A DNA stretch of 64,000 bases, taken from assembly GCA_963825615.1 (NCBI GenBank), contig CAWGTV010000001.1, positions 62,001 to 126,000 of the forward strand, given 5' to 3'. The stretch's first letter is position 1. Each line of letters begins with the position of its first letter. The notes under the pieces are model-generated. The model ran no database searches and was not told the origin of the DNA. It worked only from the letters and a program-made list of their open reading frames with translations. Both the position numbers and the translations under genes were made by a program. The stretch comes from JAHEDT01 sp963825615 (GTDB taxonomy: Bacteria > Desulfobacterota > Desulfuromonadia > Desulfuromonadales > BM103). Below, piece by piece: positions 1 through 9,049 of this stretch.

Positions 1-1
1 G

Positions 2-334
2 TTGCTCAAAGAATCCTCACTGGTGATCGTCACCAGTAGCCGTGACGAATTGCTGGTGACCCTGGCCAACATCTACAACCTGCCAGAGTACCGGCACCTG
101 CTGGCCGGTCTGGTCATCCCCGGCGTCGCCAGGATCAGCGAGATTACGCAGCGGATCCTCGATCGCAGCGGCATCCCCTACATGCGCACCAACCGCACGA
201 CTGCGCAGGTCTTCAATACCATCACCGACGACGTCTCCAAGCTCAACGCCCAGGATACGCAGAAAATCGACCTGATCATGGAGTTGGCCGACAAGCGCTT
301 CAACTTTGACGCCATCGACGGCTTGCTGGGATAA
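2..334 (+). CDS. DRTGG-domain protein, C-terminal fragment (5' end outside window)
   Basis: The open frame runs in from the left edge and stops with TAA at 332-334, so only about 110 C-terminal residues are visible. They start with a strand-turn pattern (LVIVTSSRDELLVTL), continue through a segment predicting an alpha/beta fold (GLVIPGVARISEITQRIL), and include RTTAQVFNTI, which fits the core of the DRTGG domain. In known families this domain sits next to phosphotransacetylase or CBS domains, or C-terminal to a BioD/CobQ-like P-loop ATPase. The last arrangement is the likeliest here because the chain ends right after the domain (inference). Substrate and role cannot be told from this fragment. 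Confidence 0.6.
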   Translation: MLKESSLVIVTSSRDELLVTLANIYNLPEYRHLLAGLVIPGVARISEITQRILDRSGIPYMRTNRTTAQVFNTITDDVSKLNAQDTQKIDLIMELADKRFNFDAIDGLLG

Positions 335-535
335 CACCCGGGACGAGGACCGCGAAGAAGATAAACAGCGAAGTGCGACAAGCCCACGACCATGTCGAGG
401 TTCAAAAGGTTTGTCTCGTCACACGCCACACGCTACGCGCTGCTGATGTTTTTGCGTGAAATTCGTGCGGAAATATGCTTCACTGATAGGCCTTGATAGA
501 ATGAAAACAGCATGCACTGACGGGAGCAGAAACTT

Positions 536-1489
536 ATGCAGATAGCACTGATCGGAATCGGCAAGATCGCCAACTACCAGATGCAGGCCATTACCCATAC
601 GCCGGGGATCAAGCTGATCGACGCCCACGACCTGGATTTGAACAAGGCCGAGGAGTTGCCCGGCAGCGTGCAGTTTCACGACGACCTGGAAAAGCTTCTC
701 AAACGCTCGCGTGCCGATGCTTTTCTCGTATCGACGCCGACGGCATCGCATTTTGAAGTGGCCATGCGCGTGATCGAATCCGATCGCATCGCCATCGTCG
801 AAAAGCCGCTCTGCACCAGCCAGTCGGAGATGGACGCCCTGATGACTGCGGCGCGCACGCGCAAGCTGCCGCTGTACACCGCCTTCCACCCGGCCTATGG
901 CCGCGAGATCGACTGGTGGCGCGAGCAGCGCGAGGCCCGCAACTTCGATCTCGGCGCCCTGCTCGGGTTCGATACTTGTTTCGCTGATCCCTATTACATC
1001 GACGGTAAGTTGACCCTCGGCGCCGTCGGCAAGGCGGGTGCCTGGACCGACAGCGGTGCCAGCGGACTCAGTGCCCTGTCCCGGCTGATCGATCCCGCGA
1101 CCATGCAGCTGGTGGACGGCCGCATGACGGTGATCCCCTCGCTGAGCTGCGCCCAGGTCCAGGGGCTGGGCCTGTACAGTTTTGTCGAGCAGGGGCGCAA
1201 CGGGTACGGCATGGTTGATACCAACTGGACTCTCGGCAAAAACTATAAAACTACGCGCCTGCGTTACGAAAACGGCATCGTCGAGCTGGACCATGCCAAG
1301 GAGCTGGCCACCCTGAGCCAGGATGGTGAGGAACCGCTGATCTTCAATCTGGCAACGGACAAGCCGCGCCTGGTCAACCACTATTGCGGGGTCTTCTCCG
1401 ACCTCACGGCGATGTTCGCCAAGAAGCAGGACAACACCGCTCTCTCCGAGCAGCTGCACCGCCTGCTCTTTGCAGCCTTGAGCCACTAG
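536..1489 (+). CDS. Gfo/Idh/MocA-family NAD(P)-dependent oxidoreductase
   Basis: A 317-residue soluble protein. The N-terminus is a Rossmann dinucleotide site (IALIGIGKIANYQM, residues 3-16), followed by VSTPTASHFEVAM near residue 62 and the family's EKPLC motif near residue 85, whose Lys is usually catalytic. The C-terminal half is the alpha/beta substrate domain. Members oxidise or reduce sugars, inositols or related polyols, and the substrate here cannot be inferred. The start is ATG preceded by GGGAGCA. It lies alone between the DRTGG gene and rluB, with 40 bp to rluB, so co-transcription with rluB is possible. It resembles galactose 1-dehydrogenase-type members in length, but that is only a guess. 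Confidence 0.8.
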   Translation: MQIALIGIGKIANYQMQAITHTPGIKLIDAHDLDLNKAEELPGSVQFHDDLEKLLKRSRADAFLVSTPTASHFEVAMRVIESDRIAIVEKPLCTSQSEMDALMTAARTRKLPLYTAFHPAYGREIDWWREQREARNFDLGALLGFDTCFADPYYIDGKLTLGAVGKAGAWTDSGASGLSALSRLIDPATMQLVDGRMTVIPSLSCAQVQGLGLYSFVEQGRNGYGMVDTNWTLGKNYKTTRLRYENGIVELDHAKELATLSQDGEEPLIFNLATDKPRLVNHYCGVFSDLTAMFAKKQDNTALSEQLHRLLFAALSH

Positions 1490-1529
1490 TCGGACCAAAG
1501 CCGGCCCTAAACCTGACCAAGGCGAGACG

Positions 1530-2240
1530 ATGCAGCAGCGCCTGCAGAAAATAATTGCCGCCGCGGGCTATTGCTCCCGGCGCCGCGCCGAGGAGCTGAT
1601 CGCAGCCGGCAGAGTCAGCGTTGACGGCCAGGTCGCCAAACTCGGTGACCAGGCCGATGCAGATAGCTGCACCCTCCTGATCGACGGCAAGCCGCTCAAG
1701 GCCGCTGAAGACCTCGTTTACGTCCTCCTCCACAAGCCGCTCGGCACGGTCACGACCCTGAGTGATCCGGAAGGCCGACCCGTGGTGACCGATTTGGTAC
1801 GGGATATCCCGGTGCGCCTCTTCCCGGTCGGACGCCTCGACCTCAATACTTCCGGGCTGCTGCTGCTTACCAACGATGGCGCCCTCGCCAACCGCCTGGC
1901 ACACCCGAGCCACCAGGTCAGCAAAGTCTACCTGGTCAAAGTGCGCGGCCTGCTCAGCGCAACAGCGCAACGGGCGCTCGAAGACGGAGTGATGCTGGAG
2001 GATGGCATGACTTCCCCGGCGAAGCTGGCCAACCTGCGTGTTAGCGGCAGCCACACCTGGTTCGAGCTGAGCATTCACGAAGGGCGCAATCGCCAAGTGC
2101 GGCGCATGTGCGAGGCATTAGGCCACCAGGTCAGTCGCCTGGTACGCATCGGCTATGCTTTTTTGACTCTGGGCAGCCTTGGCGCAGGCCAGAAGCGCCT
2201 GCTGACGGCGCAGGAAGTGACGCGCTTAAAACAGCTTTAA
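1530..2240 (+). CDS. rluB: 23S rRNA pseudouridine synthase, RluB/RsuA family
   Basis: A 236-residue protein that should isomerise a uridine of the ribosome, most likely 23S rRNA U2605 (E. coli numbering). Residues 1-60 form an S4 RNA-binding domain (QRLQKIIAAAGYCSRRRAEE). The catalytic domain carries the signature GRLDLNTSGLLLLTNDG with the nucleophilic Asp at residue 104, and ends with the family motif EGRNRQVRRMCEALGH. The size and the S4 domain exclude the RluA/RluD family. The start ATG follows GGCGAGACG. A full copy of the dispersed inverted repeat begins 56 bp after the stop. RsuA (16S) or RluE/F are alternatives within the family. RluB is the usual annotation for such Desulfuromonadales proteins. 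Confidence 0.85.
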   Translation: MQQRLQKIIAAAGYCSRRRAEELIAAGRVSVDGQVAKLGDQADADSCTLLIDGKPLKAAEDLVYVLLHKPLGTVTTLSDPEGRPVVTDLVRDIPVRLFPVGRLDLNTSGLLLLTNDGALANRLAHPSHQVSKVYLVKVRGLLSATAQRALEDGVMLEDGMTSPAKLANLRVSGSHTWFELSIHEGRNRQVRRMCEALGHQVSRLVRIGYAFLTLGSLGAGQKRLLTAQEVTRLKQL

Positions 2241-2296
2241 AACGCGTGACGTGGACGTCTTGTAACCCGTAGCGCACAACAGCCAAGATCACTGAA

Positions 2297-2371
2297 GAGG
2301 GGCCAGGTCTACACATTTCACAAAAAATGCACATTGTGCAAAAAATGTGGAATCTGTAGACGTGACCCCTC
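2297..2371. repeat. Dispersed inverted repeat, full copy 1
   Basis: About 75 bp. The left arm begins GAGGGGCCAGGTCTACACAT and the right arm ends TAGACGTGACCCCTC, with imperfect complementarity and a CATTGTGCA-type centre. It lies between the convergent ends of rluB and the GH65 gene. This is one of about 19 related loci in the window. Confidence 0.85.
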
Positions 2372-2483
2372 GTAAAGATATACAGCCTTATGCTACCCGG
2401 GTCCTGATGTGCCCATCGGCAGCCTCAATCACCGCCAGACGCCCTGCCTGGTCGTCCCCCAGGCAAAACGCATCCTATAAATT

Positions 2484-4877
2484 TCATACCGCTTTTCTCG
2501 GCAGCTTGCCGACTGGTCCTGTCGCGCATTGCAGCGGTACACCCTGGTTGAGGGTGTAGGTTTGACCGCGGTGGGTGATCTCCAGTTGACTGCCTTCCTC
2601 AAGCAGGTATTGCGTCCGCTCGCGGGTTATCTCGACCACCAGACGCTGGCCGCGGATCTGCAACGGGAAGCACAGCTCGTCCAGGTATTTGGGGAGCTTC
2701 GGATCGAAGCTGATCCTGCCATCGTAATCGCGCATGCCAGCGAAGCCGTAGACCCCGACCATCCAGGTCCCTCCCATGGAGGCAATGTGACAACCATCGG
2801 CCATGTTGCCGCCAACATCGGCCAGGTCCATGAGGACCGCATAGCGGGCGTAACCGACGGCTTTCTCGCTTTCACCGACTTCGGCGGCAACGATACTCTG
2901 GATACAGGCCGACAACGAAGAATCCCCAGTGGTCAAAGGATCGTAATAGTCAAAATTGCGCCGCTTCTGGCGGTCGGTAAAGACGTTGCCGAGCAGCAGC
3001 ATCGCCAGGACGACATCTGCCTGCTTGATCACCTGGTGGCGGTAGATCACCAGCGGATGATAGTTGAGCAGCAGGGGGAAGTGCTGGCGCGGAGTCAGTT
3101 TCAGGTCCCAGCGCTCGAGATCGAGGAAATCCTCGTCCTGAGGATGGATACCGAGCTTGCGATCGAAGGGGATGTACATGTGCTCGGCGGCTTTCTGCCA
3201 GGCCTCGATCTCGGCTTCCTTCAGTTGGGTTCTGTGCCGCAGGGTATCGTAATGATCGGGGAAGGCGGCACGCATCTCCTCAACTGTCTTGACGGCGAAA
3301 AGCAGATTTTCGCGGGCCATCAGGTTGGTATAGGCGTTGTTATTGACAACCGTCGTGTATTCGTCCGGACCGGTTACGCCGTGAATGCAGAACTGACCGT
3401 TCTTGCGGTCCGAGTAGAAGCCAAGGTCTTCCCACATCCGCGCCGTCTCGACCAGCATCTCCGCCCCTTCGTTGTAAAGCAGCGCCTTGTCCTCGGTGAT
3501 CTCGACATACTTCTTGAGGGCGTACATGATGTCGGCATTGATATGGTACTGGGCGGTACCGGCCGCATAGTACGCTGAAGCCTCCTCGCCATTGATGGTG
3601 CGCCAGGGGAAGAGCGCGCCCCGCTGGTTCATCTCCCTGGCCCGCATGCGAGCCTGTTCCAGCATGCTGTAACGGAAACGCAGCAGGTTGCGGGCAATAC
3701 CCGGAGCGGTATAGATCAGAAAAGGCAGGACGTAAATCTCGGTGTCCCAGAAATAATGCCCTTCGTACGTTTGGCCGGACAATCCCTTGGCCGGGATCCC
3801 GCTCCCTTCGGCGCGTCCCGAAGCCTGCAATATCTGGAAGAGATTCCAGCGCATGGCCTGCTGGAGTTCCCGGCGGTCACGTCCGACGACGTCAGGATTG
3901 CCGCGGATCCTCAGATCGCTGCGTTTCCAGAAGTCGTCCATGAACTCGCGCTGTTCGCTGACCAGGGATTTGAAACCGACCCCGACGACCCGGTCGAGAG
4001 TCCGTTCGGCCCGCTCCCCGAGCTCTGCCGTTGATGCATGCCGGGATGAGTGGTAGGTGATGAATTTGTAGATATGGAACGGCTTGCCGCGCTTGGCGTC
4101 GACGGAGAAGACCACCTTGCCGAGGTCGCCGTCACACTCGCTTCGGCAGGTGTAATCCAGATCGGTAGCAATCGCGTGATCGACTCCGCACGCCATGGTC
4201 ATGCCGCTGTTTCTGGCACGGTGCGTCATCAGCAGGCGCATCTTGTCGGCAGAATATTCGCGGGGTTGCAGAACCTTGTACTGAAAGCCCTTGGCATGCC
4301 GCGGGTCCTCGACACTGGCCTGATTCATTTGTTCGCCGACCACTTCGGAAGAGATCACTACGGGCGCGTTGGCATTGAGAATGGTCACCTGATAGGAGAT
4401 CGCGGCAACGTGTCGATGCGGCAGAGAAATCAGTCGCTTCGATTCGATCAGCACCTGCTTGCCGACCGCCGTCTCCCACAACACTCGCCTTTCCAGCGTG
4501 CCTTCCTGCATGTCGAGGGTCCGTTCGAACAGCTGCAGGCTGGCGGTCGGCAGGAAGAAGGGTTCATCGTCGACGTACAGCCTGAAAATCTTGGCATCGG
4601 CAACGTTGAGCATGGTCTGCCCGGTCTTGGCGAAGCCGAACGCCCCTTCGCTGTAGACGATCGGCCAGGTTTCGTGGAAGCCGTTGATAAAGGTGCCGCT
4701 CTGGCTGCACGGGAGCCCTTCGTCGTGATTGCCGCGCATTCCGAGGTAGCCGTTGCCGATGGCAAACAGGGTCTCGGCCTGGGAGAGGAACCGGGCATAA
4801 AATTCCGTCTCGATGATTTTCCACTCGTTGATCGGATAGATATGAATCGGCGGATTCAGCGTTTCATGACGGATCAT
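2484..4877 (-). CDS. Glycoside hydrolase family 65 phosphorylase (trehalose/kojibiose/maltose phosphorylase type)
   Basis: A 797-residue protein, the normal length for inverting GH65 disaccharide phosphorylases. The N-terminal beta-sandwich has the hallmark AIGNGYLGMRGNHDEG near residue 40. The (alpha/alpha)6 domain has GHYFWDTEIYVLPF and GVTGPDEYTT, where Glu506 is the expected general acid. These enzymes split an alpha-glucodisaccharide with phosphate to give beta-glucose 1-phosphate and glucose (or glucose 6-phosphate). The preceding gene, 12 bp upstream, encodes a beta-phosphoglucomutase-like HAD enzyme that would use the product, and otsA/otsB lie in the same run. Trehalose or trehalose 6-phosphate is therefore the most plausible substrate (inference), although kojibiose or maltose cannot be excluded. 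No signal peptide is present, so it should be cytoplasmic. Confidence 0.85.
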   Translation of the reverse strand: MIRHETLNPPIHIYPINEWKIIETEFYARFLSQAETLFAIGNGYLGMRGNHDEGLPCSQSGTFINGFHETWPIVYSEGAFGFAKTGQTMLNVADAKIFRLYVDDEPFFLPTASLQLFERTLDMQEGTLERRVLWETAVGKQVLIESKRLISLPHRHVAAISYQVTILNANAPVVISSEVVGEQMNQASVEDPRHAKGFQYKVLQPREYSADKMRLLMTHRARNSGMTMACGVDHAIATDLDYTCRSECDGDLGKVVFSVDAKRGKPFHIYKFITYHSSRHASTAELGERAERTLDRVVGVGFKSLVSEQREFMDDFWKRSDLRIRGNPDVVGRDRRELQQAMRWNLFQILQASGRAEGSGIPAKGLSGQTYEGHYFWDTEIYVLPFLIYTAPGIARNLLRFRYSMLEQARMRAREMNQRGALFPWRTINGEEASAYYAAGTAQYHINADIMYALKKYVEITEDKALLYNEGAEMLVETARMWEDLGFYSDRKNGQFCIHGVTGPDEYTTVVNNNAYTNLMARENLLFAVKTVEEMRAAFPDHYDTLRHRTQLKEAEIEAWQKAAEHMYIPFDRKLGIHPQDEDFLDLERWDLKLTPRQHFPLLLNYHPLVIYRHQVIKQADVVLAMLLLGNVFTDRQKRRNFDYYDPLTTGDSSLSACIQSIVAAEVGESEKAVGYARYAVLMDLADVGGNMADGCHIASMGGTWMVGVYGFAGMRDYDGRISFDPKLPKYLDELCFPLQIRGQRLVVEITRERTQYLLEEGSQLEITHRGQTYTLNQGVPLQCATGPVGKLPRKAV

Positions 4878-4889
4878 ACAGCGTCCTCA

Positions 4890-5645
4890 TTACCTTTCAG
4901 CCTCGGATTTTTGCAGAATTTCAATCAGGTCCTCGACCACGATGTCGGCGCCATGCGCATACAAAGCCGCCTTGTCGCCATGGTGATCGATGCCGATCAC
5001 CAGGCCGAAGCCGCCGTCCCTGCCGGCTTGGACACCGGAGATCGCGTCCTCGACGACCACGGCGCGTTGTGGTTCGACACCCAGGTCGCGGGCCGCCCGC
5101 AGGAAGGTGTCAGGCGCTGGCTTGCCCGGCAGGCCGAGCCGTGAGGCCACCTTGCCATCGACCACGACATCAAAGAGCTGGCCGATCCCGGCAGCGTCAA
5201 GGACCATCTGGCAATTCTTGCTGGCTGAGACCACGGCCGTCCTGAGCCCGGCGGTCCGGACCAGGCGGACAACAGCCAGGGAGCCGTCCAGCACCTCGAC
5301 GCCGTCTTGGGCGATCGCCTGGTTGACCATGCGGTCCTTGCGATTGCCAAGTCCACAGACTGTCTCCAAAGTCGGGTCGTCATCGGCCGTGCCCTCCGGC
5401 AGTGAGATCCCGCGAGACGCAAGGAATGCGCGCACACCATCGTAGCGCAACCTGCCGTCGACATAGGGCTTGTAGTCCGCGGCAATGTCGAAGGGTCGAA
5501 AAACCTCACCGGCGCGCTCGGCGCGCTCCTCCAGGTAGGCATCGAACATCCGCTTCCAGCAGGAGGCATGCAGCTTCATGGTCAGCGTCAGCACCCCGTC
5601 CAGATCGAAGAGGACAGCGTCATATTTTTGCGGCGTGATGATCAT
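4890..5645 (-). CDS. pgmB: Beta-phosphoglucomutase family HAD hydrolase
   Basis: A 251-residue HAD-superfamily protein. Motif I is VLFDLDGVLT, motif II lies around TAVVSASKN, and motif III/IV is RAVVVEDAISGVQAG. A helical cap follows motif I, as in beta-phosphoglucomutase, and a conserved K-P-D (GKPAPDTFLRAA) follows the cap. It should convert beta-glucose 1-phosphate to glucose 6-phosphate, the step after GH65 phosphorolysis. The chosen start (MIITPQKYDAV) has GGAAGGA just upstream. An in-frame start 15 codons earlier would add residues unlike the family. It is 12 bp upstream of the GH65 gene and 69 bp downstream of otsA on the same strand. A sugar-phosphatase role is possible but less likely given the neighbours. 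Confidence 0.85.
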   Translation of the reverse strand: MIITPQKYDAVLFDLDGVLTLTMKLHASCWKRMFDAYLEERAERAGEVFRPFDIAADYKPYVDGRLRYDGVRAFLASRGISLPEGTADDDPTLETVCGLGNRKDRMVNQAIAQDGVEVLDGSLAVVRLVRTAGLRTAVVSASKNCQMVLDAAGIGQLFDVVVDGKVASRLGLPGKPAPDTFLRAARDLGVEPQRAVVVEDAISGVQAGRDGGFGLVIGIDHHGDKAALYAHGADIVVEDLIEILQKSEAER

Positions 5646-5714
5646 CCGATCCTTCCCCAGCGACAGAGGCACTTGTGAACCTCTGTACACCTGTCAAATA
5701 TAACAAAGATCTGC

Positions 5715-7151
5715 TCAACGATCGCCCTGACCACGGGGCATGCTGCTGAGAGCGGCAATGAAGGTCTCGAGCCAGCGATGAACATCGTTGCGGCGGATCT
5801 GCGCACGCAGCAGAGCCATGCGCCGATGTCGCTCCGCCGCTGTCATGCTGAACGCCATAAAGATGGCATCGGCGGTCTTTTCGACATCGTAGGGGTTCAC
5901 CAGCAGGGCATGTTTCCCCAGCTGGTCGGCACATCCGGCAAATTTGCTCAGGACCAGAACGCCCTTGTTGTCGAGGGAGCAGGCACAATATTCCTTGGCG
6001 ACCAGGTTCATGCCGTCGCGCAGCGGTGTGATCAGGGCGATCTCCGCAGTGCGGTAGTGAGCCAGCAGCTGCACCGGGTCAAGACTGCGATAGTGGTAGT
6101 GCAGCGGCACCCAGCCATGTTCGGAAAAACGGCCGTTGATCCTTCCGGCCAGCTGTTCGAGCTGCCCCTTGAGGTCGATATAGTCGGGGACCATTGTGCG
6201 GCTCGGCACCACGACCTGCAACAGCGAGACCTTCTCACGAAGGTCCGGATACTTCTCGAGGGCCCGCTCGAAAGCGAGAAACCGCTCCGGCATCCCCTTG
6301 GTGTAATCGAGCCGGTCGATCCCCAGCATCAGCTGGCGGTGGACGTAATTCTCGTGCAGGTACCAGGCGGCGTCGGCGACCTCGTCACTGGCAGCGCGTT
6401 CGGCAAAATCCTTGAAATCGATGCTGATCGGGTAATGCCCAGCCTTGAGGAAGCGGTCTCCGTAGCGTATGACCGTGTGGTTGCGGTGACGGCTCCTGAC
6501 ATCGACACCGTCGAGCAGCGAGGTCACGCATTGGACGAAATTGCGGTGATCACGAACGGTCTGAAAACCGACCAGGTCGTAGGCGAGCAGCCCTTCGAGC
6601 AACTGCTCGAACCAGGGCAGTCGGCGCAGCAGGTCTGGAGTCGGAAACGGGATATGCAGAAAAAAAGCGAGTTTGCGGCCGGGTTGCAGCTGTCGCAGGT
6701 ACCAGCCGCTCAAAATCAGTTGGTAGTCGTGAATCCAGACGATATCCTCGTCGGTACTGTTCTGCGCGGCAACCTCGGCAAAGCGGCGATTGACGGCATC
6801 GTAGGTGCGGAAGTTGTCAAGGTTGAAGATACAGTGACCGAGCAGGTCGTGGAACAGCGGCCAGAGGGATTCGTTGGAAAAGCCGCGGTAATACTTTTCG
6901 ACCTCCTGTTCATCGAGGGGAACCGGCTTGAGCTCGTAGCCATGTTCTGCGGCAAAGCTCTCTACCAGGGTCTCGATAGGAGCCTCAGCGCCGCAGCCCG
7001 GCCAACCGATCCAGATGCCGCGGTTCGTCTTCATCAGAGGTTCCAGGGCTGTCACCAGACCGCCGGTCCCCGGCTTGATCTGCCACTCTCCGTCATGCTG
7101 GTCTATGGCAATCGGGAGGCGGTTTGAGACGACGACCAGCCGTCGTTTCAT
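5715..7151 (-). CDS. otsA: Alpha,alpha-trehalose-6-phosphate synthase (GT20)
   Basis: A 478-residue GT20 glycosyltransferase that joins UDP-glucose (or GDP/ADP-glucose) to glucose 6-phosphate to make trehalose 6-phosphate. The N-terminus RLVVVSNRLPIA and the G-loop GGLVTALEPLM are typical. VWIHDYQL and FFLHIPFPTPD follow, then LGIDRLDYTKGMPERFLAFE and the donor-binding TPLRDGMNLVAKEY. The start MKRRLVVV is chosen because AGGAG lies 6 bp upstream and the protein then has the usual GT20 N-terminus. The start is 1 bp after the otsB stop, so translational coupling is expected. An open frame continues upstream through otsB but has no coding character. Confidence 0.95.
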   Translation of the reverse strand: MKRRLVVVSNRLPIAIDQHDGEWQIKPGTGGLVTALEPLMKTNRGIWIGWPGCGAEAPIETLVESFAAEHGYELKPVPLDEQEVEKYYRGFSNESLWPLFHDLLGHCIFNLDNFRTYDAVNRRFAEVAAQNSTDEDIVWIHDYQLILSGWYLRQLQPGRKLAFFLHIPFPTPDLLRRLPWFEQLLEGLLAYDLVGFQTVRDHRNFVQCVTSLLDGVDVRSRHRNHTVIRYGDRFLKAGHYPISIDFKDFAERAASDEVADAAWYLHENYVHRQLMLGIDRLDYTKGMPERFLAFERALEKYPDLREKVSLLQVVVPSRTMVPDYIDLKGQLEQLAGRINGRFSEHGWVPLHYHYRSLDPVQLLAHYRTAEIALITPLRDGMNLVAKEYCACSLDNKGVLVLSKFAGCADQLGKHALLVNPYDVEKTADAIFMAFSMTAAERHRRMALLRAQIRRNDVHRWLETFIAALSSMPRGQGDR

Positions 7152-7152
7152 A

Positions 7153-7962
7153 TCAGGCTCCTTTCGACAGGTGGGCGTTCGAGGGTGCTGTCCTGCGCCA
7201 GCAGGCAAGGAAGGCCAGCAGCTCGTCTGGCGGCATGAGCTGCAGACCGGCGCGCGTCGCGCGCGGTTGAGTTCGCACCAGCACCCCAAGGCCGACCCCT
7301 TCGAGAGCGGCAAAGCCATCCTCGTCGGTCACATCGTCGCCGAGGAAAGCAACCGGCAGACCGGGATCGCTCTGCGCGAGAATGGCCTTGACCGCCGTCC
7401 CCTTGTCCCGACCCGGGCAGCGGAGCTCAAGGCCGCCGTCGAAGGGATGCATGACCAGTCCGGCCTTGCCGGCGGCAGCCTGCCAGCCGGCTGCGACGCG
7501 GTTGCGCAGCTCGTTCGCCTCGTGATCTGACAAGCCGCGCCAGTGAACCGCCAGTGAAGCGGGCTTCCATTCGCCGTAACGGTTCAGGCCGGCCTGCTCC
7601 AGCCAGGCCCCTGCTGCGCGCAAGCCGTCAGCGGCCGCTGCGGGCAGGTCAACGGGCGGACGTCGACCATCGGCAGTAAGCGTCTCCCAGCCGTGACAGC
7701 CCCAGATTTCCGGAGGGGGCTCGAGGGCAAGCAACGGCACAAGGTCATCGATGGCACGACCGCTGATGATGATCAGGCGCGTTGCCGTTTCAGCACGGAT
7801 GTCCGCGAGGACCTCACGAACCCCGGGGTAAGGCACGGCCTGGTTACGTTCGACCCGGAAGGGGGCCAGAGTGCCATCGTAATCGAGCATGAGGACCGCC
7901 GCTTGCGCGGCGGCCAGTTGCCGCCAGAACTGGTCGAGAATCAGATTGGGTTTCATAATCAT
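7153..7962 (-). CDS. otsB: Trehalose-6-phosphate phosphatase
   Basis: A 269-residue HAD phosphatase that dephosphorylates trehalose 6-phosphate. It has the nucleophile motif MLDYDGTLAPF (residues 25-35), the TPP-specific IIISGRAIDDL, a cap segment with HWRGL, and the acidic motif FLGDDVTDEDGFAAL. It is the first gene of the minus-strand run otsB-otsA-pgmB-GH65, so the promoter should lie in the AT-rich stretch just upstream (7963-8030). Two ATG codons (7962 and 7956) are possible, and neither has a strong ribosome site. Synthesis and phosphorolysis genes in one unit suggest a trehalose storage or osmoprotection cycle. Confidence 0.93.
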   Translation of the reverse strand: MIMKPNLILDQFWRQLAAAQAAVLMLDYDGTLAPFRVERNQAVPYPGVREVLADIRAETATRLIIISGRAIDDLVPLLALEPPPEIWGCHGWETLTADGRRPPVDLPAAAADGLRAAGAWLEQAGLNRYGEWKPASLAVHWRGLSDHEANELRNRVAAGWQAAAGKAGLVMHPFDGGLELRCPGRDKGTAVKAILAQSDPGLPVAFLGDDVTDEDGFAALEGVGLGVLVRTQPRATRAGLQLMPPDELLAFLACWRRTAPSNAHLSKGA

Positions 7963-8162
7963 TTACGATGTTAGTCTCATCTTTCCTATCTAACCATAAC
8001 ATAACTAACTGTTATTAAAACCCTGGAGAGATCTGCATAAGTGAGGTGCGGCTCCATCTTCACGAACAAAAACGAACCCGGCACACACCAGGGCCCATCG
8101 CAGCCTAAGCGCCTTTTTGATGTTCGCGTTCCACCAGACGATAACATTTACCGGGATCAAAT

Positions 8163-8238
8163 GGGGGAGCAGGTCTGCACAGTCCACATTTTTTGCGCAA
8201 TGTGCATTTTTTGTGAGAGGAGAAGGCCAGACCCTCCT
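8163..8238. repeat. Dispersed inverted repeat, degenerate copy
   Basis: The left arm GGGGGAGCAGGTCTGCACA and the right arm GGCCAGACCCTCC are recognisable, but the central stem has drifted. It lies between the ots promoter region and the 3' end of the LysE-family gene, ending about 12 bp from that gene's stop. No gene is visible in the surrounding 7963-8250. Confidence 0.6.
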
Positions 8239-8250
8239 CCAGGCAAACTG

Positions 8251-8880
8251 TCAGGCGAGCAGGATCTTCCCACCCAGCAGCATCAGCAAGACTCCCAGCA
8301 CGCCCTGAATCAGCGGCCGCCAGCTCAAAAAGAGCGGTTGGAAGGTGCGGCTGGAGATCAGGACCACGACTGTCGCGTACCAGACCAGAGAGATCAGGAA
8401 CATGGCCACGTTGAGGAACACCTTCCCCCAGAGAGGGAAGTGCGGCGCCATGACCAGTGTGAAAAGGCTCAGGTAAAAAGCCCAGGCCTTCGGATTGGAG
8501 AGGTTGGTGAGCAGACCGGTCCGGTAGGCGACCAGCGGTTCTGCGTTGACTCCGGGCTGGCCCGTCCCTTTCAGGGGGAGCTTGCGATGGCGGTGGCGCA
8601 GCATGTCAAAGCCGAGCCAGGTCAGGTAGCCGCCGCCGACGAAGCGCATGATGGTAGCGAAGTGCGGCAGCGCATTGACCAGCACCAGCAGTCCGGCCAA
8701 GCCGGCCAGGGCGAACAGGCCGCTGCCGGTGGCCACGCCCAGGGCGGTGATCAAACCGGTCCGACGCGACTCGCCCAGCGCGGTGTTGGTCACCAGGATA
8801 AAGTTCGGTCCGGGCGACACGATGGCAAAGGTGTAAACGCTGAGAAAGGTCACTATGGCGGGCCAGACGCTCGTTTCCAT
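8251..8880 (-). CDS. LysE/RhtB-family amino-acid exporter
   Basis: A 209-residue integral membrane protein with about six hydrophobic segments. The first is followed by the family signature SPGPNFILVTNTALGESRR near residue 22. LTNLSNPKAWAFYLSLFT near residue 126 is the second conserved block of LysE/RhtB carriers. Members export lysine, homoserine, threonine or other neutral amino acids with proton exchange, and the substrate here is unknown. It is monocistronic: its 5' end faces the rdgC-like gene (divergent, 169 bp apart), and a degenerate inverted repeat sits at its 3' end. Confidence 0.85.
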   Translation of the reverse strand: METSVWPAIVTFLSVYTFAIVSPGPNFILVTNTALGESRRTGLITALGVATGSGLFALAGLAGLLVLVNALPHFATIMRFVGGGYLTWLGFDMLRHRHRKLPLKGTGQPGVNAEPLVAYRTGLLTNLSNPKAWAFYLSLFTLVMAPHFPLWGKVFLNVAMFLISLVWYATVVVLISSRTFQPLFLSWRPLIQGVLGVLLMLLGGKILLA

Positions 8881-9049
8881 GCCGGCAGTTTAAACTTCAT
8901 AATCCCGACAAACAAGTCGCAAAATTTTTCCACAGGCAAAAGCGCGCAAAAAGGAACGGGCGATGACAAGAGGGGGCGATTGCACTTGCCCTCTGCGGCC
9001 AAAAGGTGTAACACCTAAGGCCCGCCAAATTCAACAACAGGAGCGAAAC

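Noticed and set aside
419..1498. 359-residue open frame opposite the Gfo/Idh/MocA gene
   Set aside because: The plus strand has the Rossmann and EKP motifs. The minus frame is an antisense artefact of GC bias.
5778..7127. 449-residue open frame on the plus strand across otsA
   Set aside because: otsA motifs are on the minus strand in order, and this chain has no recognisable domain.
8041..9018. 325-residue open frame on the plus strand opposite the LysE-family gene
   Set aside because: It is rich in Gln, His and Arg, as expected of an antisense of a GC-rich gene, and the LysE signature is on the other strand.
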